A stretch of 64,000 bases of DNA, taken from positions 1-64,000 of the IMG/VR virus record IMGVR_UViG_3300008459_005489; one strand, given 5' to 3'. A program made the translations under genes and the position numbers. Within the stretch, counting starts at the first letter, position 1; each line of letters opens with the position of its first letter. The notes beneath the pieces were generated by a model that worked only from the letters and a program-made list of their open reading frames with translations, did no database searches and was not told where the DNA came from. Below are positions 24,665 through 31,977 of the stretch, piece after piece. The DNA is from a virus.

Positions 24665-25538
24665 ATCAGGGAACATTTATGTTCACACAGTCACTGCACC
24701 TGGCAACGGCCGTGCTGTGGTAATCCTGCCTGGCCGTTCAATGAGTGGCAGAAACTTTTGGCATTTTGATCCAGGCACTGGCGTCACACATGCTGAACAA
24801 TTGGCTGCACAAGGTGTGGATGTGTACATGGTAGATGCCCTGGGATTTGGCAACAGCACAGGTATGTCGCGTTCAGACTACAATAGAATTTACTTTGCCA
24901 AACAAATTGCGGCTGTGATCGAAACCATGCCACACTACAATAACATTGCTGCCTTGGGTTTTTGCAATACCACGGTAGTGCCTTTAGTGTTAGCAGCACA
25001 AGGCTTGGTCAATCGAGCGGTGGTAATGAGCCCCACTGTGTTTGATACCACATGGTGTGAACAAAACCCTGGCATGATAAGACTGTGGCAACGCACTGCC
25101 ACAGAGTCAGGCTACTGGAGCACCAGTTTGGATGTGTTGATAGAACAACAACTTGCCAAGATCAGTGATAGAGAAATAGGCGAGCCACAGCGTGTTGCAC
25201 CATGGTATCAAAAAATGCAAACACTCACACAAGGCTATACTTCTTACAATTTAGATTCGTGGACAGCACCCAGAACATGGTGGTTAGACAGAATCACGTG
25301 GCCTTTGTTGCATGACAGTCACGGCTTTGACACAGATGCATTGGCTGGAGTGCCAATCTTGTTCACTCGTGGTGAATATGATGTGGATGTTCCACAAGAT
25401 TGGTTTGATCGTGCATGTGGATACTTTGGTAACGCTGATTTGCAAACATACACCATACCTGGCGTCACACACTTTGCACTGTGGGAACATGGTTATCAAG
25501 CCGCTGTGGATCGTGTGCAGGAGTTCTTGCTGTCATGA
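24633..25538 (+). CDS. Alpha/beta hydrolase with Cys nucleophile
   Basis: 301 residues. The oxyanion-hole segment is VVILPGRSMSG; the nucleophile elbow reads LGFCNTTVV, placing Cys (about residue 111) where Ser is usual, as in dienelactone hydrolase. Downstream FTRGEYDVDVP supplies the acid and PGVTHFALWEHG the His. The start lies 32 bases inside the aminotransferase gene and the stop overlaps the next start. Could be a thioesterase-like or acyltransferase activity; substrate unknown. Confidence 0.85.
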   Translation: MVIPHYYVPFESGNIYVHTVTAPGNGRAVVILPGRSMSGRNFWHFDPGTGVTHAEQLAAQGVDVYMVDALGFGNSTGMSRSDYNRIYFAKQIAAVIETMPHYNNIAALGFCNTTVVPLVLAAQGLVNRAVVMSPTVFDTTWCEQNPGMIRLWQRTATESGYWSTSLDVLIEQQLAKISDREIGEPQRVAPWYQKMQTLTQGYTSYNLDSWTAPRTWWLDRITWPLLHDSHGFDTDALAGVPILFTRGEYDVDVPQDWFDRACGYFGNADLQTYTIPGVTHFALWEHGYQAAVDRVQEFLLS

Positions 25539-26770
25539 TTTACGTTCCAGATTCAGTAGGTGAGGTATTATACAGCCCACTAGGGCATTACACAGTGGGC
25601 GATAATTGGTTCTACAGCAACAGAGATGCACTAGAGGCCAGTCACCGTACCGGCCAACCTGTGGCTTGGCATTACTATGATGATGTTTGGGCTACTGCAC
25701 ATGCCGCTGGACACTGGCGCAATCAAAATCTACGCGAACTATATTATGCCAGAGCAAGACAAATACGTGAGCAGTATGACTATGTGGCGGTGTTGTTCAG
25801 TGGCGGCTGGGACAGTCGCAACATAATTGAAAGTTTTGCCGCACAAGGACTGCGCATAGATGATATCATTGTGTTGACCACACCAGAACTAGAAAACACA
25901 ACAGACTTCAACAATCAAGACCCCACAAACTGGTACGGTGAGATCATGTATCATGCAGTGCCCTATGCTGAACGTTATGCTGCCGCACATCCGGGCACAG
26001 GAGTGATCAAGATAGAGTGGCTGGATCGTGTGGTAAATGCTTATCGTAATCCTGAGCAAGTGTTCAAGGACAGTCGCCCCAAGCCTGGTGTGTTCTTTGG
26101 CCGTTGGCTCAGCGTAGCAACAAATGCTCAGCTAGAAAAACGAATAGGCAACCGTCGTGCCACATTACTAACTGGGCTAGATAAGCCTTGTGTGATGCGC
26201 ACTGGAGACTCTTACCGAGGATTTTTTCCCGAAGGCCTAATGCGTGTGTACACCTATTGCACAAAAAGCAACGGGTTCCCAGACAATGTGATATGGGAAC
26301 CATTTTATTGGACGCCCAACATGCCTGAACTGGCCATACGTGGTTGGTATGAACTGATAGATTTGTGTCGTCGAGATGCTGTGGTAGCACATGCTCATGA
26401 TTCCACATTGAGCATGGAACAACGTGCCACAGCCAAAATGAGTCGCTATGTACAAGATGCCATGCGCAGACATTTGTACCCAGGGTTTGATGCCGGTGCC
26501 TGGCAAGCAGACAAACAAAACGACTATGGTTTTTTTATGCAATTCGAGTTGCCAATATTGAATTTGCTGGCGCAAAAACAAGTACCGGTTAGAGAAGTGT
26601 TGGGTGAAGTTTTGGCAGAAACTGCTCAACGCATTGGTGAGAGTTCTGTTGCCATCGGCGACCGAACCAACAGCGGTCTGGTGCCTTGGGTTGACATGCC
26701 TGGTGGGCATACTGTGTTAGATTACAAAACCTTTACCAGTTGTGTGATCAATTTAGATGGCCGGCCCTGA
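25535..26770 (+). CDS. PP-loop ATPase (asparagine-synthetase-like)
   Basis: 411 residues from the ATG at 25535, chosen from the ATGA overlap. VAVLFSGGWDSRNIIESFAAQG (about residues 79-100) is the PP-loop (SGGxDS) used by N-type ATP pyrophosphatases such as asparagine synthetase, QueC and beta-lactam synthetase to adenylate a substrate. No glutaminase domain is present. Length and the rest of the sequence do not fit QueC. Together with the aminotransferase and hydrolase it forms a three-gene pathway of unknown product. Its stop codon lies inside the antisense tRNA-Arg gene. Confidence 0.8.
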   Translation: MIYVPDSVGEVLYSPLGHYTVGDNWFYSNRDALEASHRTGQPVAWHYYDDVWATAHAAGHWRNQNLRELYYARARQIREQYDYVAVLFSGGWDSRNIIESFAAQGLRIDDIIVLTTPELENTTDFNNQDPTNWYGEIMYHAVPYAERYAAAHPGTGVIKIEWLDRVVNAYRNPEQVFKDSRPKPGVFFGRWLSVATNAQLEKRIGNRRATLLTGLDKPCVMRTGDSYRGFFPEGLMRVYTYCTKSNGFPDNVIWEPFYWTPNMPELAIRGWYELIDLCRRDAVVAHAHDSTLSMEQRATAKMSRYVQDAMRRHLYPGFDAGAWQADKQNDYGFFMQFELPILNLLAQKQVPVREVLGEVLAETAQRIGESSVAIGDRTNSGLVPWVDMPGGHTVLDYKTFTSCVINLDGRP

Positions 26771-26832
26771 CGGAATCGAACCGCCACCGCTTGTTTCGAA
26801 GACAAGCATGATATCCATTTCACCAAGGGCCG
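26758..26832 (-). tRNA. tRNA-Arg (TCG)
   Basis: Acceptor CGGCCCT/AGGGCCG, anticodon loop CTTCGAA, G73 and encoded CCA. Its 3' end overlaps the convergent PP-loop gene by 13 bases. Confidence 0.93.
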
Positions 26833-26850
26833 GTGTTTGCTAAGTAACGT

Positions 26851-27552
26851 ATGACTGAACTATTATATACCCTGATTGCAACACATATCACCATTGTTGC
26901 TGTCACACTATTCCTGCACAGAAGCCAAGCACACAGAAGCGTACAGTTTCACCCTGTAGTGTCACACTTCTTTAGATTTTGGCTGTGGCTCACAACTGGC
27001 ATGGTCACAAAACAATGGGTAGCGGTACATCGCAAGCATCACAGATTCAGCGACGAGCCGGGTGATCCACACTCACCGCATGTGTATGGAATCAAACAAG
27101 TTTTCTTCAAAGGAGCAGTGCTATATCATGCGGCATCAAAAGATAAAGTCATGGTTGATACATATGGTGTTGGTACTCCTGCTGATTGGATTGAGCACAA
27201 CCTATACAGTGCTCACTCCAGACTTGGCATTGGCATTCTCTTTTTGTTCAACATCATCGTCTTTGGTTGGGTTGGCGCCATAATCTGGGGCATACAAATG
27301 CTATGGATCCCATTATGGGCCGCTGGTGTTGTGAATGGCATTGGACACTGGTGGGGGTATCGCAATGGTCAAACAAAAGATCAAAGCCAAAACATTGTGC
27401 CTTGGGGCATTGTGATCGGCGGCGAAGAACTACACAACAATCATCACCTTAATCCTGCCGGTGCTCGACTCAGCAGACACTGGTGGGAGTTTGATATTGG
27501 ATGGATGTACATCCGATTGCTCAGTGCCTTGCAGTTGGCCACTGTGAAATAA
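26851..27552 (+). CDS. Fatty acid desaturase (acyl-lipid/acyl-CoA delta-9 type)
   Basis: 233 residues with four hydrophobic segments and the three histidine boxes of membrane diiron desaturases: HRSQAH (about 23-28), HRKHH (about 60-64) and EELHNNHH (about 191-198). These enzymes introduce a cis double bond into acyl chains using oxygen and reduced ferredoxin or cytochrome b5. Somewhat shorter than cellular homologues (about 270-300). A phage copy would alter host membrane fluidity or decorate a phage product. Confidence 0.93.
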   Translation: MTELLYTLIATHITIVAVTLFLHRSQAHRSVQFHPVVSHFFRFWLWLTTGMVTKQWVAVHRKHHRFSDEPGDPHSPHVYGIKQVFFKGAVLYHAASKDKVMVDTYGVGTPADWIEHNLYSAHSRLGIGILFLFNIIVFGWVGAIIWGIQMLWIPLWAAGVVNGIGHWWGYRNGQTKDQSQNIVPWGIVIGGEELHNNHHLNPAGARLSRHWWEFDIGWMYIRLLSALQLATVK

Positions 27553-27553
27553 C

Positions 27554-27627
27554 TGGTGCTCTCACCGAGAATTGAACTCAGGATTCAGTCTTACCAAGAC
27601 TGTGTTATACCACTTAACTACAAGAGC
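27554..27627 (-). tRNA. tRNA-Thr (GGT)
   Basis: GCTCTTG/TGAGAGC acceptor, anticodon loop TTGGTAA, A73, encoded CCA. Confidence 0.93.
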
Positions 27628-27633
27628 AAAAGA

Positions 27634-27707
27634 TGGAGCAGGATACCAGAATCGAACTGGTGACTGGACGTTGGCAACGTTCTATTTTCCCCCTAAACTA
27701 ATCCTGC
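27634..27707 (-). tRNA. tRNA-Gly (GCC)
   Basis: GCAGGAT/ATCCTGC acceptor, anticodon loop TTGCCAA with one A-C mismatch in the anticodon stem, encoded CCA. Confidence 0.9.
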
Positions 27708-27713
27708 GATATT

Positions 27714-28184
27714 TTAGGCCGCCTGCAGACCTTTGAATCTGTCGGCAGCATAACTTGCGGCAAATGCATGTGGTTTCACAAAAGGAATCACGTTGCATGT
27801 GCCTTTGATGTAGCCTATGGCTTGGCTTAGGACACAACTTGAACCGTGCATTTCGTCAGGGTTGATGTCCAAGTGAACTTCGACATCACGTCCTTCCAAC
27901 ACTTCCGCCAGTTTCAAGTACAACTCTGATACTTTATAAACTTCAGTCATGAGTCGCATGGCAGGTTTGGACACCTTTTGATCCCACACACGTTCACGAT
28001 GCACTTCACCAAAGATCTTGCAACCGTTGTTGCCGTTGATGTGAACCACAACAGCCAACACATAGTCAGCATGCCATGCACCGTCGATGCGCAGGCGTTC
28101 TGAATCACAGCCAAGATAGATCTTGGTTTCCGGAGACTGAGCCCGGATAAATTCTGCCACTTGTTCTAGATCAAGTTTTTTCAT
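27714..28184 (-). CDS. DUF458/YkuK-like RNase H-fold protein
   Basis: 156 residues from ATG 28184 (an upstream TTG is possible). IYLGCDSERL (first acidic strand), VHLDINPDEMHGSSCVLSQAIGYIKG and KPHAFAASYAADRFKG match the conserved layout of the DUF458 family, predicted to have an RNase H-like fold with Asp catalytic residues. It sits between tRNA genes and is probably co-transcribed with them. Role unknown; RNA processing is a possibility only. Confidence 0.82.
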   Translation of the reverse strand: MKKLDLEQVAEFIRAQSPETKIYLGCDSERLRIDGAWHADYVLAVVVHINGNNGCKIFGEVHRERVWDQKVSKPAMRLMTEVYKVSELYLKLAEVLEGRDVEVHLDINPDEMHGSSCVLSQAIGYIKGTCNVIPFVKPHAFAASYAADRFKGLQAA

Positions 28185-28213
28185 ATGCACTTTCAAGATT
28201 ATTTATTGTTGAC

Positions 28214-28293
28214 TGGTACCCCCACTCTGATTCGAACAGAGAACATATACTCCCTTTTGAGGAGAGTGACTTTACCAATTTGTCCATGGGGGC
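28214..28293 (-). tRNA. tRNA-Leu (CAA)
   Basis: GCCCCCA/TGGGGGT acceptor with terminal G-U, anticodon loop CTCAAAA, encoded CCA. The variable region is only about 8 bases, short for a leucine tRNA. Confidence 0.85.
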
Positions 28294-28298
28294 AGGTG

Positions 28299-28373
28299 TG
28301 GTGGATGTTAGTGGGATCGAACCACTGACCCACAGCATGTCGAGCTGTTGCACTACCGCTGTGCTAAACATCC
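28299..28373 (-). tRNA. tRNA-Val (GAC), C33
   Basis: GGATGTT/AACATCC acceptor, D stem GCAC/GTGC, anticodon stem ACAGC/GCTGT with loop TCGACAT: position 33 is C instead of the near-universal T. A73, encoded CCA. Confidence 0.78.
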
Positions 28374-28378
28374 TGAAT

Positions 28379-28455
28379 TGGTGCCCCAGAGGAGACTCGA
28401 ACTCCTAAAATACGGCTTCTAAGACCGGCATGTATACCAATTCCATCACCGGGGC
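28379..28455 (-). tRNA. tRNA-Leu (TAG)
   Basis: GCCCCGG/CTGGGGC acceptor, anticodon loop CTTAGAA, short variable loop, A73, encoded CCA. Confidence 0.85.
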
Positions 28456-28467
28456 ATTAAATACAAT

Positions 28468-28791
28468 ATGATTCCATACGAACTACGAGATACCACACAA
28501 GTACTGTATGCTAAGTTCAGCTGTCAGCCCTACGTGCCTGCTAGTTACTGGACCACCTCTAGAGAATTTGTGTTGAATCCACTTTACCAACACACTGTGA
28601 CACAGTATGTGGCGGATCCTGTGTTTGAAAAACCTCAGCATGAATTTGTGCTGGATACCACATTCTTGGTGCCTCCTCCAGGTTCCGACCCTGGTTCTCC
28701 GGATTTTCAATCCGATGCTATGACCACATCAGCTAAAGAGGCAAATTTGGTACCTTGTGACGGGATCGAACCGCCGACATTCGCCGTGTAA
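28468..28791 (+). CDS. Uncertain ORF opposite tRNA genes
   Basis: An open frame of 107 codons begins 12 bases after the tRNA-Leu gene and fills the 211-base gap before tRNA-Phe, then runs on through that tRNA and into tRNA-Val on the opposite strand. The first 70 residues look protein-like (SREFVLNPLYQHTVTQYVAD), but there is no ribosome site and no recognised family. It may be a gene remnant or spurious. Confidence 0.3.
   Translation: MIPYELRDTTQVLYAKFSCQPYVPASYWTTSREFVLNPLYQHTVTQYVADPVFEKPQHEFVLDTTFLVPPPGSDPGSPDFQSDAMTTSAKEANLVPCDGIEPPTFAV
28667..28742 (-). tRNA. tRNA-Phe (GAA)
   Basis: GCCTCTT/AGGAGGC acceptor, anticodon loop TTGAAAA, A73, encoded CCA. T-loop reads GTCGGAA, slightly unusual. 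Confidence 0.92.
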
Positions 28792-28822
28792 AGGCGCTAC
28801 TCTACCGCTGAGTTAACAAGGC
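28748..28822 (-). tRNA. tRNA-Val (TAC)
   Basis: GCCTTGT/ACAAGGT acceptor, anticodon loop TTTACAC, A73, encoded CCA. Confidence 0.93.
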
Positions 28823-28987
28823 TTAGGAAATTTGTTGCAATGCGTCTCGACGCATCAGCAGTTGGCGTGTTTCGTTGACTCTATGCACAGAGATGTACTC
28901 GATGCCTTCGAATATTCTTACATGTCTGATATCATCGCAAATGAGTATTTCTCTTGTGATCTTGTTTTCAAATGTAATTTTGTTCAT
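28823..28987 (-). CDS. Small hypothetical protein, 54 aa
   Basis: Begins MNKITFENKITREIL and ends RRDALQQIS; mixed beta/alpha with many charged residues. A strong AGGAGATGATT site precedes the ATG. The stop codon abuts the 5' end of tRNA-Val, so the mRNA is presumably released by RNase P cleavage. Function unknown. Confidence 0.7.
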   Translation of the reverse strand: MNKITFENKITREILICDDIRHVRIFEGIEYISVHRVNETRQLLMRRDALQQIS

Positions 28988-29013
28988 AATCATCTCCTGT
29001 TACAGTACTTATT

Positions 29014-29105
29014 TGGCGGAAGACGGAGGAGTCGAACCCCATCCCTGTTAAGAGAACCTGGTTTTCAAGGCCAGTCGCAGGACCAACCCCGCTGCATCAT
29101 CTTCC
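29014..29105 (-). tRNA. tRNA-Ser (TGA)
   Basis: GGAAGAT/GTCTTCC acceptor, anticodon loop CTTGAAA, long variable arm, G73, encoded CCA. Confidence 0.93.
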
Positions 29106-29114
29106 TGTATTTTT

Positions 29115-29192
29115 TGGAGCAACGGGTGAGATTTGAACTCACGGTTTTTGGGATTTGCAATCCCATGCGTTGGGCCACTCCGCCACCGTTGC
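29115..29192 (-). tRNA. tRNA-Cys (GCA)
   Basis: GCAACGG/CCGTTGC acceptor, anticodon loop TTGCAAA, T73, encoded CCA. Confidence 0.93.
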
Positions 29193-29198
29193 ATTGCA

Positions 29199-29272
29199 TG
29201 GTCTCCGATGCAAGAATCGAACTTGCGCTCCTTGGTCCCAAACCAAGAGTGATACCATTTCACCAATCGGAG
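29199..29272 (-). tRNA. tRNA-Pro (TGG)
   Basis: CTCCGAT/ATCGGAG acceptor, anticodon loop TTTGGGA, A73, encoded CCA. Confidence 0.93.
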
Positions 29273-29330
29273 TAAAAAATTAGACCACAAGTGTAAGGGA
29301 CTTACGCCGGCGGGCTTTGCCTAGCGGGTA

Positions 29331-29537
29331 TTACTTGCGATCCAAATGAGGTTCTCGAGTCTTGTCAACTTCAACATAACGTACAGACTGCATACTCTCT
29401 GGCAAGTTCCAGTTGAGATTTTTCCAGTATCGATGCAACAAGTTGTTGACCAACAGCACTAGACCTACCAGCACTATGATGCCACAGCTCAGTAAAATTA
29501 CACATACCAAAAAGGTTGCGGCACTCTCAATTGTCAT
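29331..29537 (-). CDS. Small membrane-anchored protein, 68 aa
   Basis: N-terminal hydrophobic helix (residues about 6-33, FLVCVILLSCGIIVLVGLVLLV) then a soluble charged tail. Weak AAAGAA rib some-site region. Placed between tRNA-Gly and tRNA-Pro genes. Function unknown. Confidence 0.6.
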   Translation of the reverse strand: MTIESAATFLVCVILLSCGIIVLVGLVLLVNNLLHRYWKNLNWNLPESMQSVRYVEVDKTREPHLDRK

Positions 29538-29557
29538 TGTTGTTTCTTTCAGTTGAA

Positions 29558-29631
29558 TGGAGCGGCGTGCGAGAATCGAACTCGCGACACGAACTTGGAA
29601 GGATCGGGTAATACCATTTTACGAACGCCGC
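29558..29631 (-). tRNA. tRNA-Gly (TCC)
   Basis: GCGGCGT/ACGCCGC acceptor, anticodon loop CTTCCAA, T73, encoded CCA. A promoter lies just upstream at 29642-29670. Confidence 0.93.
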
Positions 29632-29641
29632 TTATACATTA

Positions 29642-29670
29642 ATTATACAACAAGCCACCGGGTTTGTCTA
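29642..29670 (-). promoter_or_regulatory. Internal promoter of tRNA array
   Basis: TAGACA, 17 bp, TATAAT on the minus strand between tRNA-Gln and tRNA-Gly. Confidence 0.68.
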
Positions 29671-29677
29671 TGTTGTT

Positions 29678-29753
29678 TGGCAGGGGAGATGAGATTCGAA
29701 CTCATGATCACGATTTCAAAGACCGTTGCCTTAGGCCACTAGGCGACACCCCA
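29678..29753 (-). tRNA. tRNA-Gln (TTG)
   Basis: Acceptor TGGGGTG/CTCCCCT with an unpaired 1-72 position, typical of glutamine tRNAs; anticodon loop CTTTGAA, G73, encoded CCA. Confidence 0.92.
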
Positions 29754-29761
29754 ACAGGAAC

Positions 29762-29835
29762 TGGTAGCCAGTACAAGAATTGAACTTGTGATAATCGCTT
29801 ATCAAGCGACCGTTATACCATTTAACTAACCGGCT
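29762..29835 (-). tRNA. tRNA-Ile (GAT)
   Basis: AGCCGGT/ACTGGCT acceptor, anticodon loop TTGATAA, A73, encoded CCA. Confidence 0.93.
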
Positions 29836-29841
29836 GAAATT

Positions 29842-29917
29842 TGGTGGTAATAGTTGGACTCGAACCAACGGTGGGTTGCGTATGAAGCAACTGCATTAGC
29901 CACTATGCTATATTACC
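29842..29917 (-). tRNA. tRNA-Met or Ile2 (CAT), copy 1
   Basis: GGTAATA/TATTACC acceptor, anticodon loop TTCATAC, A73, encoded CCA. Elongator Met or lysidine-type Ile cannot be separated by eye. Its first two bases form the end of the structured spacer at 29918-29991. Confidence 0.9.
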
Positions 29918-29991
29918 ATATAGAAACACACTTGATATAGGAGATCACTCTCTCACGGATGAACCCGAGGTTGGTCAAATATGTTTTTATA
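29918..29991 (-). ncRNA. Structured inter-tRNA spacer 1
   Basis: Exactly fills the gap between the CCA of tRNA-Lys(TTT) and the first base of tRNA-Met. On the plus strand it opens CCATATAGAAACACAC and closes ATGTTTTTATATGG, so the precursor folds into a 14-16 bp terminal stem with G-U pairs. Interior about 45 bases. Same arms as the spacers at 32748, 33605, 33791 and 33977. Confidence 0.6.
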
Positions 29992-30066
29992 TGGTAGGAG
30001 CACAGGGAATCGAACCCTGATTAACTGGTTAAAAGCCAGCTACTTTGGCCGTTAAGTTATGCTCCC
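29992..30066 (-). tRNA. tRNA-Lys (TTT)
   Basis: GGGAGCA/TGCTCCT acceptor with G-U at 1-72, anticodon loop CTTTTAA, A73, encoded CCA. Confidence 0.93.
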
Positions 30067-30071
30067 GTACA

Positions 30072-30147
30072 TGGTCCCTGCGGTCAGATTCGAACTGACG
30101 ACCAGCGGATTAAGAGTCCGTTGCGCTACCAACTGCGCCACACAGGG
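30072..30147 (-). tRNA. tRNA-Lys (CTT)
   Basis: CCCTGTG/CGCAGGG acceptor, anticodon loop CTCTTAA, A73, encoded CCA. First tRNA after the promoter at 30252-30280. Confidence 0.93.
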
Positions 30148-30208
30148 TCAGTCGTAATTTTTTGATTTTACGTGCCAACCCTAGACCAATACGGGATCTA
30201 GAGCGACA

Positions 30209-30229
30209 CTACGGTTTACCTCGTTTCAT
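30209..30229 (-). other. Possible six-codon leader peptide
   Basis: ATG-AAA-CGA-GGT-AAA-CCG-TAG preceded by AAGGAG at proper spacing, between the tRNA promoter and the first tRNA-Lys. A CTAGA/TCTAG hairpin follows. It may be a leader or chance; no peptide function is claimed. Confidence 0.3.
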
Positions 30230-30251
30230 GCCATCTCCTTGTTAAAAACGT

Positions 30252-30280
30252 ATTATACAATAAACGGAATCTATCGTCAA
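30252..30280 (-). promoter_or_regulatory. sigma70-type promoter for tRNA array (left block)
   Basis: TTGACG, 17 bp, TATAAT on the minus strand; reads into tRNA-Lys(CTT) and onward through about 17 tRNA genes. The -35 box overlaps the end of the oxygenase-like gene. Confidence 0.85.
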
Positions 30281-30864
30281 CCTTTTGTTCGGCGTTGAAA
30301 GCCGAACCATGCCTTGATGGATTTGCTGATGGGCAAATCTTTATCAAACCCAATTGTCAAACTTATTCTGTGACCAGACAATTCAGGATTAGGATGTACG
30401 CTATGTACGCACGATGCATCAAATAACACTGGTGACACCAATTCAAATTCGGTAATTAGTTCACGTTCTTGATCCATTGGAAATCCTGTATATAATATAC
30501 CATTTGTATCACTAGTAAGTTTTCCAGCACCGTCAGGAACTTGCCAAAGTTTTGTCATTGAGCCTTGACAATTTCTAACTGGCCATAAGATTCTTACATA
30601 CGGGTCTACACCGTCGTTGTCTTTGTGCATGCTTACAATATCATTATCAGCGCAAACTATGGTGGCCAATCTTTCTGGAATCAAATGCCGACTGTTTAAA
30701 AATTCTGCTAGCAACGGACAATGACTCAGCATATGATGTATTGATTGATCATTGAAATAATTTTTACTCAACATTGCATCAGTGTGGTCAACAATATACT
30801 TGTAGACTTCTTCACTTATGTCCTGATGATTTTCTACATCTAAGAATTTGTATGCTAACTTCAT
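30277..30864 (-). CDS. Putative Fe(II)/2-oxoglutarate oxygenase-like (cupin) protein 1
   Basis: 195 residues from ATG 30864 (the longer frame enters tRNA-Thr). SMHKDNDGVDPYVRILWPV supplies an H-x-D pair and FDASCVHSVHPNPELSGHRISLTIGFD a distal His and a conserved Arg, matching the facial-triad layout of 2OG oxygenases. Only pattern-based. A similar protein is at 35702-36316. Possible roles include hydroxylating a peptide, nucleotide or glycan. Confidence 0.6.
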   Translation of the reverse strand: MKLAYKFLDVENHQDISEEVYKYIVDHTDAMLSKNYFNDQSIHHMLSHCPLLAEFLNSRHLIPERLATIVCADNDIVSMHKDNDGVDPYVRILWPVRNCQGSMTKLWQVPDGAGKLTSDTNGILYTGFPMDQERELITEFELVSPVLFDASCVHSVHPNPELSGHRISLTIGFDKDLPISKSIKAWFGFQRRTKG

Positions 30865-30877
30865 GCTATTACTTATT

Positions 30878-30951
30878 TGGTGCCCCACGACAGAATCGAA
30901 CTGCCATCACAGGATTACAAAACCAGTGTAATGCCATTATACTAGTAGGGC
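30878..30951 (-). tRNA. tRNA-Thr (TGT)
   Basis: GCCCTAC/GTGGGGC acceptor, anticodon loop TTTGTAA, A73, encoded CCA. The anticodon stem has T-T oppositions, so it may be weak. Confidence 0.85.
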
Positions 30952-30958
30952 GGCGGTA

Positions 30959-31141
30959 TTAAGACTTTGCTATGATCTTTTGAATTGTTTTCTTATAGTC
31001 CAAGGCACGTTGAATCTTTGCACGATTTTTTGGTCTAGCAGTTTCCAACAGGGCTGTTAGCTGTGCCACATTCAGTGGACCAAGCCTGGGCCGGCCACTG
31101 TGATGTTTCATTGGATCGTTGTGTGTGTTATATGCTGACAT
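30959..31141 (-). CDS. Small basic protein, 60 aa
   Basis: MSAYNTHNDPMKHHSGRPRL opening, then a helical basic half (PKNRAKIQRALDYKKTI). AAAGGAAAA site before the ATG. Situated between tRNA genes. Probably nucleic-acid binding by composition; function unknown. Confidence 0.65.
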   Translation of the reverse strand: MSAYNTHNDPMKHHSGRPRLGPLNVAQLTALLETARPKNRAKIQRALDYKKTIQKIIAKS

Positions 31142-31157
31142 AGTTTTCCTTTTTGTT

Positions 31158-31232
31158 TGGCTCCTCAGACTGGGATCGAACCAATGACCGAACGGTTAAC
31201 AGCCGTTTGCTCTACCTCTGAGCTACTGAGGA
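31158..31232 (-). tRNA. tRNA-Asn (GTT)
   Basis: TCCTCAG/CTGAGGA acceptor, anticodon loop CTGTTAA, G73, encoded CCA. Confidence 0.93.
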
Positions 31233-31240
31233 ATATACTT

Positions 31241-31330
31241 TGGCGGAACGTTAGGGAGTCGAACCCTATGAGCAAGTTTCCTCACCCTACGCATTAGCAG
31301 TGCGTTGCCTTACCGTCCGGCCCACGTTCC
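31241..31330 (-). tRNA. tRNA-Ser (GCT)
   Basis: GGAACGT/ACGTTCC acceptor, anticodon loop CTGCTAA, long variable arm, G73, encoded CCA. Confidence 0.93.
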
Positions 31331-31352
31331 TTGCGAATACTTATACTGACAT

Positions 31353-31427
31353 TGGTGGAGGGTAAGGGAATCGAACCCTTAACTCATGCTTGCAAAGCAC
31401 ATGTGTTCCCGTTAGCACCAACCCCCC
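31353..31427 (-). tRNA. tRNA-Ala (TGC)
   Basis: GGGGGGT/ACCCTCC acceptor with the G3-U70 alanine identity pair, anticodon loop TTTGCAA, A73, encoded CCA. Confidence 0.93.
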
Positions 31428-31434
31428 AAATACA

Positions 31435-31508
31435 TGGCATCCCGGGAGGGACTCGAACCCCCACAAACGGTTTTGGAGACCGCTATGCTGCCATTACACC
31501 ACCGAGAC
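31435..31508 (-). tRNA. tRNA-Trp (CCA)
   Basis: GTCTCGG/CCGGGAT acceptor, anticodon loop CTCCAAA, G73, encoded CCA. Confidence 0.93.
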
Positions 31509-31619
31509 AAATTAAACACACTGTTGCCAATGTGTGTATTAAAACAGATTGTATGCTTAGGGAATAATATTTCTGTCAAGCGACCAGCAACGGATACGCA
31601 ATCTGTTTTAATACGCTCG
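31509..31619 (-). ncRNA. Structured leader before tRNA-Trp
   Basis: Contains a 16-bp perfect inverted repeat (GTATTAAAACAGATTG and its complement, 31536-31551 and 31601-31616) enclosing about 49 bases, then a smaller ACACAC/GTGTGT hairpin flush with the tRNA-Trp 5' end, using the AAACACACT arm of the other spacers. An open frame crosses it but is probably not coding. Confidence 0.5.
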
Positions 31620-31712
31620 GATTTTTTTATGTACAAGAACACAAGCCATCCCCGAGGCCGCCCGTTTATTTTTTTGAGTGCTTGTAGGACCGCGTTTCCG
31701 TTTGCACTAAAT

Positions 31713-31746
31713 AAAAAAACCCCGGAGTGTTTAGTTCCGGGGTTCT
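31713..31746 (-). terminator. Terminator after orphan peptide 1
   Basis: ACCCCGGA/TCCGGGGT stem, nine-base loop, then seven T on the minus strand. Confidence 0.85.
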
Positions 31747-31770
31747 TGTTAGATATACGAATATAGTCTA

Positions 31771-31881
31771 TCAGAACCCCGGGTCTCCTGGAATACTGTT
31801 GAATGTGCCATTGGCCAACAGCCAGGTTGTTGCCTGGAAGGACATGGGTTTTGTCATTGAACAGAATTGTTGTTTCATCAT
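31771..31881 (-). CDS. Orphan peptide 1, 36 aa
   Basis: Starts MMKQQFCSMTKP and ends FNSIPGDPGF; one Cys, no known family. It has a private consensus promoter (31889-31917), an AGGA site six bases before the ATG, and a strong terminator 25 bases after the stop, the same layout as pqqA. That arrangement argues for a real, separately expressed peptide. Function unknown. Confidence 0.55.
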   Translation of the reverse strand: MMKQQFCSMTKPMSFQATTWLLANGTFNSIPGDPGF

Positions 31882-31888
31882 AGTTCCT

Positions 31889-31917
31889 ATTATAGTTTAT
31901 TTATTATTTGTTGTCAA
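31889..31917 (-). promoter_or_regulatory. sigma70-type promoter for orphan peptide 1
   Basis: TTGACA, 17 bp, TATAAT, about eight bases before the ATG at 31881. Confidence 0.8.
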
Positions 31918-31977
31918 CCACAGAGCAAAATTATTTGCAGTGCTCTGCATTACAAAACTCATTCTATTGCTAGTATA

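Noticed and set aside
25535-26770. QueC for the PP-loop protein
   Set aside because: It is nearly twice QueC length and lacks the QueC zinc-binding cysteines; only the PP-loop is shared.
31412-31642. 76-codon frame crossing the tRNA-Trp gene
   Set aside because: It runs through a perfect inverted repeat and the tRNA; more likely a structured leader.
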